DNA of 39,124 nucleotides from Streptomyces misionensis (lineage in GTDB: Bacteria > Actinomycetota > Actinomycetes > Streptomycetales > Streptomycetaceae): positions 1-39,124 of the forward strand of contig NZ_VOGW01000168.1 in NCBI RefSeq assembly GCF_007896895.1, in the 5' to 3' direction. Within the stretch, counting starts at the first letter, position 1. Every line of letters starts with the position of its first letter. A model generated the notes under the pieces. That model searched no databases, had not been told where the DNA came from, and was given only the letters and a program-made list of their open reading frames with translations. Both the position numbers and the translations under genes were made by a program. This document shows positions 8,817 to 15,659 of this stretch, piece after piece.

Positions 8817-9036
8817 GTCTGCGCCCGCTCCCGCGCATCCGCGACTGCTCCGCCCCTTCGCAATCCCGGCCAAAGCTGAGACACCGGGAGACCGAAAGGT
8901 TTTGAGACAGCGGGTGAAGCCGCAGTTCACAGGCCCGTCAGGCCGACAGGACCGGCGAGACCCTACAGCTTTACAGCCGCGAGAGGGCCCCTGGGGCGCC
9001 CCTGTCGCGCGCGATCGCCCGGGCCGGCACCGATTT

Positions 9037-9069
9037 CCCCTGCCGGGCCGAGTGATTGTCCGGCAGGGG
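9037..9069. terminator. Hairpin downstream of merR (right arm)
   Basis: Mirror of 3172-3204: a 10-bp perfect stem with a 13-base loop between merR and the SDR pseudogene. Confidence 0.5.
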
Positions 9070-9103
9070 CCCGTACGGCCTGTCTTGAAAGGAAGCCCGA
9101 CCG

Positions 9104-9846
9104 ATGGGCATCGTCTCCGACGGCCTGGACCGCGCCGTACAGCGGGCGCGGCCGAACTGTTCGCCGCCCAGGAGGCAGCCGTCGTGCTCATGGCGCGAGG
9201 TGAAAGCCGACTGGCAGAGCTGGCCGGGCGGATCTGTTCGGATCGCGGCCGAGCCCTGGCCATCACCGGGGATGTCTGCCGCCTAGAGGACGTCGAACGC
9301 GCCGTACGCGGTGCAGTGGAGACTTTCGGCCAACTCGACGAGGCATTCAACAACGCCAGCTTCGCCTCTGCCAGCGCCCCTTTGCACGAGATCGGCACCG
9401 ACGTCTACGACCGCACGATGGAGGTAAACGTCCGCGGCGTATGGAACTGCCTTGTGCAACAGATCCCGGCGATGCTGGCGAGCGGTGGCGGTGCAGTGGT
9501 CAACACCTCGAGCGTCGCTGGCGTAGCCGCCACAGGCGCCTCCGCCGCCTACGTTGCCGCGAAGCACGCAGTTATCGGGATGGCCAAAGCTGCTGCAGCC
9601 GACTACGGACGACAAGGGGTGCGGGTCAATGCTTTGGTCGTCGGGGTGACCAGGACCGAGATGATGCAGCAGATCATTACGACGCACCCGAGTCTGGAAG
9701 GCGACTTCATGGCAGAGTCGGTGCAGCACAGGATGGCGGACCCGCTCGAGATCGCACGAGCTGCCGCATGGCTGTGCAGCGACCAGTCCTCATTCGTCAC
9801 GGGTGCCGCTGTCCCGGTCGACAGTGGCGCCACAGCCACAGCTTGA
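9104..9846 (+). pseudogene. SDR dehydrogenase lacking the Rossmann start (right-arm copy)
   Basis: Mirror of 2395-3137. The ATG at 9104 follows GGAAG, but MGIVSDGLD is in a different frame from the SDR body, which resumes at AELFAAQEAAV. The TGxxxGIG motif is absent. The catalytic NTSS and YVAAK and the C-terminus are present. Base 9481 is A here, giving MLASGGG rather than MLAGGGG. The shared lesion means the damage came before the two arms separated. Confidence 0.7.
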
Positions 9847-9882
9847 CCCGACACGTTCCCTTCGCGGCAGTTCGCCGCGAGT

Positions 9883-9913
9883 CCGGCTCGGGCGCAGACA
9901 CCGCCCGAGCCGG
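9883..9913. terminator. Hairpin terminator between convergent SDR and LLM genes (right arm)
   Basis: Mirror of 2328-2358: a 12-bp perfect stem with a 7-base loop. Confidence 0.7.
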
Positions 9914-9928
9914 AAACCGGCGTGCGCT

Positions 9929-11089
9929 CTATGAGTGCACGGACCGTCCCTCACGCTCGGCCCGATCGCGCCTGGCCTGCGTATGCGGGAAGACGTGCCG
10001 GTTGTCGATGCTCCACTGGACCGATTCGTCCCCCCGGGTGGTACTGCCCGACAAGCGGGGCGCGACCTGTTCGGCAAGCAGCTCGTAGCTCCGCTTCGTT
10101 TTCTCGAACGAGGCCCAGTTCATGGCATAGACGAGGAACGTACCGAAGCCGCCCGTCTCCTCCTGCAGGCGCTGGATGGCGGCTGCCGCATCCTCGACGG
10201 ACCCGACGATCGCCAGTCCCTTCTCAACGCCGGCCTCGAGCTCCTGAGAGGGCTTGACCCCCTCCATACTTGAGGCCACGTCGAACCCTGCGGCCTTGCC
10301 CCAGTAGTCCCAGAGCCACTTCGAAAAGCCCTCCCGAGCGTCGCGGTAGGCCTCCTCACGGGTCTCGGCGATGTACAGCGGAGCCACTACGCGCCACTTG
10401 GCGCGGTCCATCGTGTTGCCGTGCTCCTCGGCCGCTTCCTGAGCGTAACGCCACTGCTGCGCGAGGTCGACGGCCGGTGCGCCGGGCGGGGGAGCGCCCC
10501 AGGAGACCAGGCTCAGGCCGAACTGGCCTGCAACCTTGGGACTGTTGGCCGATCCGACGCTGGAGATCGCCATCTCGATACCCGGCTTGCTGTAGCGGGG
10601 CAGCTGCATCTTGGCGTCCTGCAGCACGAACCAGTCGCTCTTGGCACTGACGCGCTCTTCGCCGTTGACCAGCTCACGGACGGCAGGGATCGCCTCGCTG
10701 GCCATACGCTTGAGCTGATCCTGATCGACACCGAACTGGTGGGCGTCGTTGGGCGTGGCACCCGGGCCCACGCCGAGGATGTAGCGGCCGCGCGACAGAT
10801 GGTCGAGCATGATCGCCCGGCTCGCGACGTTGTACGGGTGATGGAAGGGCAGTGGGACGACGCCGTTGGCCAGCTTGATCTGGCTGGTCCGCTCCGCGGC
10901 GGCTGCGATGAAGCTCTCCGGTGCACCGATCGTCGGCCACGCCAGGGAGTGGTGCTCGCCGACCCAGCACTCGTCGTAGTTCAGCTCATCGAGGTGCTCC
11001 ACCAGTTGCAAGTCGCGGCGGATGGTCAGGTGCGGGTCCTGGCCGGGCGCGTGCAGCGGTGAGAGGAACGCTCCGATTCCGGTGTGCAA
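9929..11089 (-). CDS. LLM-class flavin-dependent oxidoreductase (right-arm copy)
   Basis: Identical mirror copy of 1152-2312: a 386-residue luciferase-like FMN-dependent oxidoreductase with a TTG start at 11089. In this arm its upstream partners are complete: ATPase A (11879-12580), ATPase B (11211-11816), then this gene. The three therefore form a clear three-gene unit on the minus strand. Confidence 0.9.
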   Translation of the reverse strand: MHTGIGAFLSPLHAPGQDPHLTIRRDLQLVEHLDELNYDECWVGEHHSLAWPTIGAPESFIAAAAERTSQIKLANGVVPLPFHHPYNVASRAIMLDHLSRGRYILGVGPGATPNDAHQFGVDQDQLKRMASEAIPAVRELVNGEERVSAKSDWFVLQDAKMQLPRYSKPGIEMAISSVGSANSPKVAGQFGLSLVSWGAPPPGAPAVDLAQQWRYAQEAAEEHGNTMDRAKWRVVAPLYIAETREEAYRDAREGFSKWLWDYWGKAAGFDVASSMEGVKPSQELEAGVEKGLAIVGSVEDAAAAIQRLQEETGGFGTFLVYAMNWASFEKTKRSYELLAEQVAPRLSGSTTRGDESVQWSIDNRHVFPHTQARRDRAEREGRSVHS

Positions 11090-11210
11090 GGTGTCTCCTC
11101 GGCTTGGAAGGGGAAAGTGGGGTACGGGGCGACGACATGCCAGAGCCGGACCTGGGCGGCTGCGCGTGCCTGCTGCCCGGCCGTGCGCGGGCTGGAGGGG
11201 ACCCTGGGCA

Positions 11211-11816
11211 TCAGGCGGAGTCGGACACGCCAGGGATGCTGAGGATCTGGTTCAGGCGCTCCTCGAACGTTCCGGTGACGATGTGCACGGGGATGTCGAG
11301 CGTCTTGAGGATGTCGAGCATGAGCTCGTCCGACAGTGTGCGGAAGCTCTCGCTGATGGGGTCGACGCCTTCCGGCAGCGGAAACTCGACGGGGCAGTGG
11401 ATGAACACGTCGTAACCGGTGCGGGCGTGCTCCTTGGCGAGCAGGCCCAGCTGGTCTACGACCTCCTCGAAGAGCCGCGTGCGTGGCTCGCGCACCGCTT
11501 CGGCCAGCGTGTCGGTCGGCTCCGGGAAGCGGCCGACGGCCAGGCGGACCTTGCTGTACACCCACTCGTGCAGCACGGAACCGTCCGACAGGAAACCCTC
11601 CGGGTGCGCGGCCTCTTCGACGGCCCGCTCGGTGAAGCGGCGCACGGCGAGCTGGATCAGCTCGGGCTCGGTTGTCTCCTCCAGAGCCTTGGGCGTGCCG
11701 CCGGCCGGGTCGCGCATGGCGCTGCCGTGGGTTCGCTCCAGGCCGAGCTTCTTGGACAGTTCGGTGGTGAGCGTCGTCTTGCCGTTGCCGTACGCGCCGA
11801 CGAAAGCGATGCGCAT
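11211..11816 (-). CDS. P-loop ATPase B (right-arm copy)
   Basis: Identical mirror copy of 425-1030. It has 201 residues, Walker A GAYGNGKT at 7-14, the DGSVLHEW motif, and similarity along its whole length to ATPase A. It starts 62 bases after the ATPase A stop. The function is unknown. Confidence 0.85.
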   Translation of the reverse strand: MRIAFVGAYGNGKTTLTTELSKKLGLERTHGSAMRDPAGGTPKALEETTEPELIQLAVRRFTERAVEEAAHPEGFLSDGSVLHEWVYSKVRLAVGRFPEPTDTLAEAVREPRTRLFEEVVDQLGLLAKEHARTGYDVFIHCPVEFPLPEGVDPISESFRTLSDELMLDILKTLDIPVHIVTGTFEERLNQILSIPGVSDSA

Positions 11817-11878
11817 GCGTACCTCTCAAAAGTCGAAGTCGGTGAGGGGGCAGGCACACTGCCTGCCGGGGTGAGCCG

Positions 11879-12580
11879 TCAGGCGGCGTCAGCCATGCGC
11901 TCCAGCTCGTTGCGGGTGTCGAGCTGCGCATACTCTTCCTCGGCCCTGGCGATGGCCTGCTCGATGGTCATCACCTGCGGGAAGTCGAAGATCTCGACGA
12001 TCCTCGCGAGTCGCTCGGGAATCGTGCCGCCGACGATGTGCACCGGGATCTCCAGCTCGTCCAGGGTCTCCAGGAGCAGCTGCTCGGCGAGCTGGCGGAA
12101 GCGCTCGTTGACCGGGCGGTGTCCGTCCTCAACGATCGGGAACTCGATGGGCAGGTGCACGAACGCGTCGTAGTTGCTCTTGGTGTGCTGCTTTGCCGGT
12201 ATCGCGATCTGCTTCATGACCTCGGCGTAGAACCGGACATCGTCCGGCATCTCGACGTTGTCGAGGTCCACGGACTCGTTCGGGTTGATGCCGACCTTGA
12301 CCCGGACGTTGGCGTACGACCACTCGTGCAGGGCGGAGCCGTCGGATATATAGCCGTTCGGCAGGTGGCTCTCAGCGACCGCCCGTCCCTGAATCCGGCG
12401 GGTGATCAGCATGATCAGCTCGGCGCCGTTGCACTCCTCGAGCGTCTTTCCCGGCAGGGAGATGGGAAGCAGCTCGCGCATGGTGGGGGCCGCAGTGCGC
12501 GGGATCCCGGTCAGATGGGCGATCGCCATGCTGGTGATCGTCTTGCCGACGGAGTAGGTGCCGGAGATGGACAGGTTCAC
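11879..12580 (-). CDS. P-loop ATPase A, AAA/NadR-kinase-like (complete copy)
   Basis: The 233-residue protein starts VNLSISGTYSVGKT: a first strand followed at once by a Walker A loop (GTYSVGKT, residues 7-14). I chose GTG at 12580 because GGGAG lies just upstream and the P-loop is then as close to the start as in ATPase B. Longer reading to 13006 adds only unrelated residues. Later motifs are ISDGSALHEWSY and VHLPIEFPI, then IPVHIVGGTIPERL. It is paralogous to ATPase B; it may act as a heteromer with it, but that is inference. The palindrome ends inside this gene at 12240. No substrate can be named. Confidence 0.85.
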   Translation of the reverse strand: MNLSISGTYSVGKTITSMAIAHLTGIPRTAAPTMRELLPISLPGKTLEECNGAELIMLITRRIQGRAVAESHLPNGYISDGSALHEWSYANVRVKVGINPNESVDLDNVEMPDDVRFYAEVMKQIAIPAKQHTKSNYDAFVHLPIEFPIVEDGHRPVNERFRQLAEQLLLETLDELEIPVHIVGGTIPERLARIVEIFDFPQVMTIEQAIARAEEEYAQLDTRNELERMADAA

Positions 12581-12892
12581 TGATGCTCCCGGTGGAGTCG
12601 TGAGGCGAGACGGGGAAAGCGGGGTTAGGCGTTTGCCCGGGGCGGTACCGATCGCACATGCGGCGGACGGTGCCCAGGCGTTCGGTCCGTCGGCGCGGCC
12701 GGTGAACACGGTGCGGTGCGCTGCGCGTTCGGCCCTCGCCGACCCACGTGAGAAGCATGGCAACGGCCTACGGAGCTGCCCAGACTCCGGATTCAACAGT
12801 GTTGGCGGGCCAGCCATCGCGCACACCATTGCCCACACCAACAGGACGCCGAGAAGGCAGGTTGGGCGAGGGCCGCGCGGGGTGGCCCACTG
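12581..12892. other. Intergenic region upstream of the ATPase operon
   Basis: About 310 bases with no supported gene. It must contain the promoter for the minus-strand ATPase-ATPase-LLM unit. I see no clear operator or conserved promoter in it. Confidence 0.4.
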
Positions 12893-12952
12893 CACGAAGC
12901 GGCGCCGGCCGTGGTCGCCATACTGGACGACCACGGCCGGCGCCGCTTCGTG
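12893..12952. terminator. Strong 25-bp hairpin downstream of tetR
   Basis: A perfect 25-bp stem (12893-12917 with 12928-12952) with a 10-base loop. It lies 28 bases beyond the tetR stop on the minus strand, so it most likely terminates tetR transcription and shields the ATPase operon. Confidence 0.75.
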
Positions 12953-12980
12953 TGCTTCGCTTCCTGCACGCGTTTCGACC

Positions 12981-13613
12981 CTACGCGCGCGACGTGAACT
13001 CCGCATGGCAGTCCGCCAGGCCCGAGAGGACGAGGTCCCACACGTCGGCCAGCGCTTCCACAGGCGCCGAGCCGGTGCCGGGCAGAGCCGACTCCTCCAG
13101 GCCGGAGACGAGATGCCGTGTCAGCGTCGCCACGGTGTCGGAGGTCACCCCGGTTCTGAACTCGTTGCCGCCGCACGCCTGTTCGATCAGCCGGCGCACG
13201 CTGGGCAGCCAGCTGTCGCGCCAGTCCTCCTGACCCGCGACGCGCTCACGTGTGAGACGTGCGGACGCGCGGACGGTGGCCTGCGTCGCCAGGAGTTCGC
13301 CCAGGGCCAGCGTAATCCGCACGATGCGCGGCAGTGCGGGCCCTGGACCACCCCATGCCCCGTCCGGCCCGTTGGGCGCGGCGATGCGCAGGACGGCCTC
13401 CCGAGTGAGGGCCGCACCATCGGTGTGGATCGCGTGCGCCAGGTCCCGCTTCGTGGGGAAGTGGAACGTCAGGGCTCCCATGGTCACCCCGGCCGCCTTG
13501 CTGATGCGGTGCAGGGACGAGCCGTCGTAGCCGAACTCCGAAATCTCCAGGGCGGCTGCCTGGAGCAGACTTTTGCGTGTGCGCTCGGCCCGTTGCTGGC
13601 TCGCCATCATCAT
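12981..13613 (-). CDS. TetR-family regulator, butyrolactone-receptor-like
   Basis: The 210-residue protein has a TetR helix-turn-helix at residues 10-56 (AGVTMGALTFHFPTKRDLAHAI). The GAL-x-FHF-x-x-K-x-x-LA spacing and the following ligand domain (VRASARLTRER, then W-x4-VRRLIEQA) recall the ScbR/ArpA gamma-butyrolactone receptor family and its pseudo-receptors. That places a possible lactone-sensing repressor about 6 kb from the AvrD operon. It could equally be a general TetR protein. The start is ATG at 13613, the first of three consecutive Met codons, after GAGGGAGA. It is divergent from the helix-turn-helix gene at 14032 across an AT-rich gap with two related boxes. Confidence 0.85.
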   Translation of the reverse strand: MMMASQQRAERTRKSLLQAAALEISEFGYDGSSLHRISKAAGVTMGALTFHFPTKRDLAHAIHTDGAALTREAVLRIAAPNGPDGAWGGPGPALPRIVRITLALGELLATQATVRASARLTRERVAGQEDWRDSWLPSVRRLIEQACGGNEFRTGVTSDTVATLTRHLVSGLEESALPGTGSAPVEALADVWDLVLSGLADCHAEFTSRA

Positions 13614-13702
13614 CTGTCTCCCTCGAGCCGCAGGGCTCGCTCCGGTGACTCGTCAGCCGCTTCGCCGACGGGTGACCTGAGCAGCTTGCCGCCTGACTCC
13701 TC

Positions 13703-13731
13703 GAAAAAACCAATCGATCTCTATGATTATT
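13703..13731. promoter_or_regulatory. AT-rich box 1 (GAAAAAAnnnATCGATCnCTAT)
   Basis: The pattern GAAAAAA, three bases, ATCGATC, one base, CTAT starts at 13703, 90 bp upstream of tetR. It recurs exactly 240 bp away at 13943. Eighteen of 22 core positions agree, striking in such GC-rich DNA. It may be an operator for the adjacent TetR or MmyB-type regulator. Confidence 0.45.
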
Positions 13732-13942
13732 CAGCACTACCACCAGGGAGCAAGACCTGACGTGGCACGCTCTCAGGCGATGAACAGAGTGAAGATTTTG
13801 TTATGAGGCTTGCTATCGACACTCCGATTCCCGTCCCTATGTGGGCAAAAGGGGCAAAGATGCGTGTTCAATGTGCTGTATCGCGCCAACTTCTCGCGCC
13901 GTACTCTGTAAAAAAAGGAGTGATTCCTCTGTTTGAGGTGGA

Positions 13943-13971
13943 GAAAAAAAAGATCGATCACTATCTTGTTG
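13943..13971. promoter_or_regulatory. AT-rich box 2 (second copy of the 13703 motif)
   Basis: This copy reads GAAAAAA, AAG, ATCGATC, A, CTAT and lies in the same orientation as box 1. It is about 60 bp upstream of the helix-turn-helix gene at 14032, so each divergent gene has one copy upstream. A small dyad AGGAGTGATTCCT (13916-13928) lies just before it. Confidence 0.45.
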
Positions 13972-14031
13972 GTTGTGCACCGCGCCAAGAGCGGGCGGGT
14001 GTGAGTTGATTCGCGGAGGAGGACGGCCACG

Positions 14032-14997
14032 ATGACTGCCATGGGATCGTCGGCAACCCGTGTTGCGCTGCTGATGCGTGAGACGGGGCGCCCGGAGGCT
14101 GACCGGGCTTCCCGTCAAAAAGGGCTCCAGGGCGTCGTACCACCTAGGCCCTCCACCCTGAAGTTCGCTGAACTGGGCAGCTTTCTCGCTGCGCGGCGGG
14201 CCGAGGTGACGCCGGAGCAGGTGGGGCTGCCGGGCGGTGGATCGCGCAGACTGACCGGACTGCGCCGCGAGGAGGTGGCGATGCTCGCGGGGATCGGCGC
14301 ATCCTGGTACGCGTGGATCGAGCAGGGGAGGGCGAAGAACGTCTCCCAGGAGATCCTGGAGGCTATCGCGCACGTGTTGCGCCTGAACGAGGTGGAGTGC
14401 CTGCACGTGATGCGGCTGGCGGGTTACGCCGTTCCGCGCAGGCCGCGTAATCCGGTCGACGACGACCGGCGCCTCGCGATGCGGGTCGTCGACAGTTTCC
14501 TGCCCAAGCCGGCCTACTTCGTCGACCGTTACTGGGACGTCGTGGCGGCCAACCGCATCGCGACGCGGCTGCTGGGCTTCGAAGGGGCGAACCACAACTA
14601 CCTGGAGACGCTCTTCCTTGACCCCCGTACCCGCGACCGGTTCGCCGACTGGGAGCGAGTGGCGGACGAGGCGGTGGCGCGGTTCCGTACGCAGAGCGGC
14701 GAGTTCCTCGGCGATCCGCGACTTGCCGCGCTCACCCAGCACCTGCGCGAGGGCAGCCCCGTCTTCGCGGATCTGTGGGAGCGGCACCGCTTCGGTGACG
14801 GGACGCAGGTCACGCAGGTGCTGACCCATCCCGACCTCGGACAGGTGGACTTGTCACAGATCTGTCTCGACTTTGCGGCGCGGCCTGGGCTCCAGCTCAT
14901 TCTGCTGGATCCGCAGTCCGGCGCGGTCGCGGACCGCCTGGCGCGCTGGGCGCAGGACAACCCCCTGACGCAGGTCGGGGTGCGTGTGCCGGCCTGA
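14032..14997 (+). CDS. XRE helix-turn-helix regulator with MmyB-like ligand domain
   Basis: The 321-residue protein has an N-terminal extension of about 45 residues, then an XRE-type helix-turn-helix (ELGSFLAARRAEVTPEQVGL, RRLTGLRREEVAMLAGIGASWYAWIEQGR), and a C-terminal MmyB-like domain (FVDRYWDVVAANRIATRLLG, then LTHPDLGQVDLSQI). Proteins of this architecture are abundant in Streptomyces and MmyB itself belongs to methylenomycin regulation. The C-terminal domain probably binds a fatty acyl-type ligand. The start is ATG at 14032 after GGAGGAGGA; ATG at 14041 is possible. Its stop touches the end of the convergent marR gene. Confidence 0.9.
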   Translation: MTAMGSSATRVALLMRETGRPEADRASRQKGLQGVVPPRPSTLKFAELGSFLAARRAEVTPEQVGLPGGGSRRLTGLRREEVAMLAGIGASWYAWIEQGRAKNVSQEILEAIAHVLRLNEVECLHVMRLAGYAVPRRPRNPVDDDRRLAMRVVDSFLPKPAYFVDRYWDVVAANRIATRLLGFEGANHNYLETLFLDPRTRDRFADWERVADEAVARFRTQSGEFLGDPRLAALTQHLREGSPVFADLWERHRFGDGTQVTQVLTHPDLGQVDLSQICLDFAARPGLQLILLDPQSGAVADRLARWAQDNPLTQVGVRVPA

Positions 14998-15426
14998 TCA
15001 GTTCTCGGCCACTGCCCGCCGCAGCAGCGCCGTCAGCGTCGCCTGCTCGTCGTCACTGAGTCTGCTCACCGGCGAATCGGTCCCGAGCCGCTTCACGACC
15101 CGCTTGCGCAACGACGCGCCGGCCGGTGTGAGGTGGAGCAGCTTGGCGCGCCGGTCGGTGGGATGCGCACGACGCTCCAGCAGGCCGAGCGCTTCGAGCC
15201 GGTCAGCCACGAACGTGGCGTTCGACGCCTCGCAGTGCATGCGCCGGGCCAGTTCGCGAAGGGTGCGTGGCTCGGGCAGCTCGCGCAGGGCGATCGCCTG
15301 CGCGGAGGTCAGGCCGAAGGTGTCCGACACCTGCCGGGTGTGCCGGTCGATGGCCTGGGCCAGGGCGTTCACCAGGCTGCACACCTCGCTGCTCGGGAGC
15401 CGGTCGGACGGTGGGGAGATCGCCAT
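14998..15426 (-). CDS. MarR-family transcriptional regulator
   Basis: The 142-residue winged-helix protein of the MarR family has LTSAQAIALREL, RTLRELARRMHCEASNATFVADRLEALGLLERRAHPTDRRAKLLHLTPAG (recognition helix, wing and DRR motif) and a C-terminal dimer helix. It is divergent from the DHA2 efflux pump at 15660, with dyads in the gap. This is the classic layout of a drug-responsive repressor controlling an exporter and itself. Its 3' end abuts the convergent helix-turn-helix gene. Confidence 0.93.
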   Translation of the reverse strand: MAISPPSDRLPSSEVCSLVNALAQAIDRHTRQVSDTFGLTSAQAIALRELPEPRTLRELARRMHCEASNATFVADRLEALGLLERRAHPTDRRAKLLHLTPAGASLRKRVVKRLGTDSPVSRLSDDEQATLTALLRRAVAEN

Positions 15427-15481
15427 ACACGCATCGTAGCGGTCGCTCCTGTGGAAGCTTCAAGAAATCTAGTACGAACTC

Positions 15482-15518
15482 GAAGTGACTGGTCCGCAAG
15501 GGCTCTTGCTGTCACTTC
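15482..15518. promoter_or_regulatory. Nested dyad in the marR/efflux gap
   Basis: An outer 8-bp dyad (GAAGTGAC at 15482-15489 with GTCACTTC at 15511-15518) encloses an inner GCAAG/CTTGC dyad (15496-15500, 15505-15509). It overlaps a possible -35 TTGCTG at 15506-15511 for the efflux gene, paired with TATGGT at 15530-15535. Confidence 0.35.
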
Positions 15519-15548
15519 CCAACTGGCCCTATGGTCAAGCTAATTACT

Positions 15549-15573
15549 TCTAGTTCGAATGATATGAACTAGA
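15549..15573. promoter_or_regulatory. Candidate MarR operator
   Basis: TCTAGTTC and GAACTAGA form a perfect 8-bp dyad with a 9-base spacer, about 90 bp before the efflux gene. A partial second copy, CTAGTACGAACT, is near 15469. Palindromes of this size between marR and an exporter are typical MarR sites. Confidence 0.6.
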
Positions 15574-15659
15574 GCCATGTGGTGCGGTGGTGCGGCCGGA
15601 AGGCCGGCCGTACCACCGACCAGCTACCCCCCAGAACATCCAGAGAGGTGCACAGACCC

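Larger units (their letters stand above)
1..12240. repeat. Giant spacer-less palindrome (two 6120-bp inverted arms)
   Basis: Bases 1-6120 are the reverse complement of bases 6121-12240. Every gene in the left arm has a mirror copy at 12241 minus its coordinate. The axis falls between 6120 and 6121 inside GGCCGGCC, with no loop sequence. The only difference I found is 2760 (C) against 9481 (A, where G is expected). The left arm reaches the first base of the window, so it may continue beyond it. The right arm leaves the repeat at 12240, in the middle of an intact ATPase gene. A spacer-free palindrome of this size would be unstable inside a replicon. It is easier to explain as a fused or folded-back terminus, or as an assembly fold-back. 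Confidence 0.95.
13614..14031. other. AT-rich divergent intergenic region
   Basis: About 420 bases between tetR and the MmyB-type regulator, clearly lower in GC than everything around them between about 13690 and 13990. Short open frames exist (for example 13803-14009, plus) but have atypical codon use, no good ribosome site and no recognisable protein. I treat the region as regulatory. Confidence 0.5.

Noticed and set aside
12581..13006. N-terminal extension of ATPase A (375 residues in total)
   Set aside because: The extension is Arg/Pro-rich, crosses the 25-bp hairpin and would push the P-loop far from the start. GTG at 12580 with GGGAG fits better.
13803..14009. Small protein of 68 residues in the AT-rich gap
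   Set aside because: It has no ribosome site, non-Streptomyces codon use and no recognisable motif, and it overlaps the repeated boxes.
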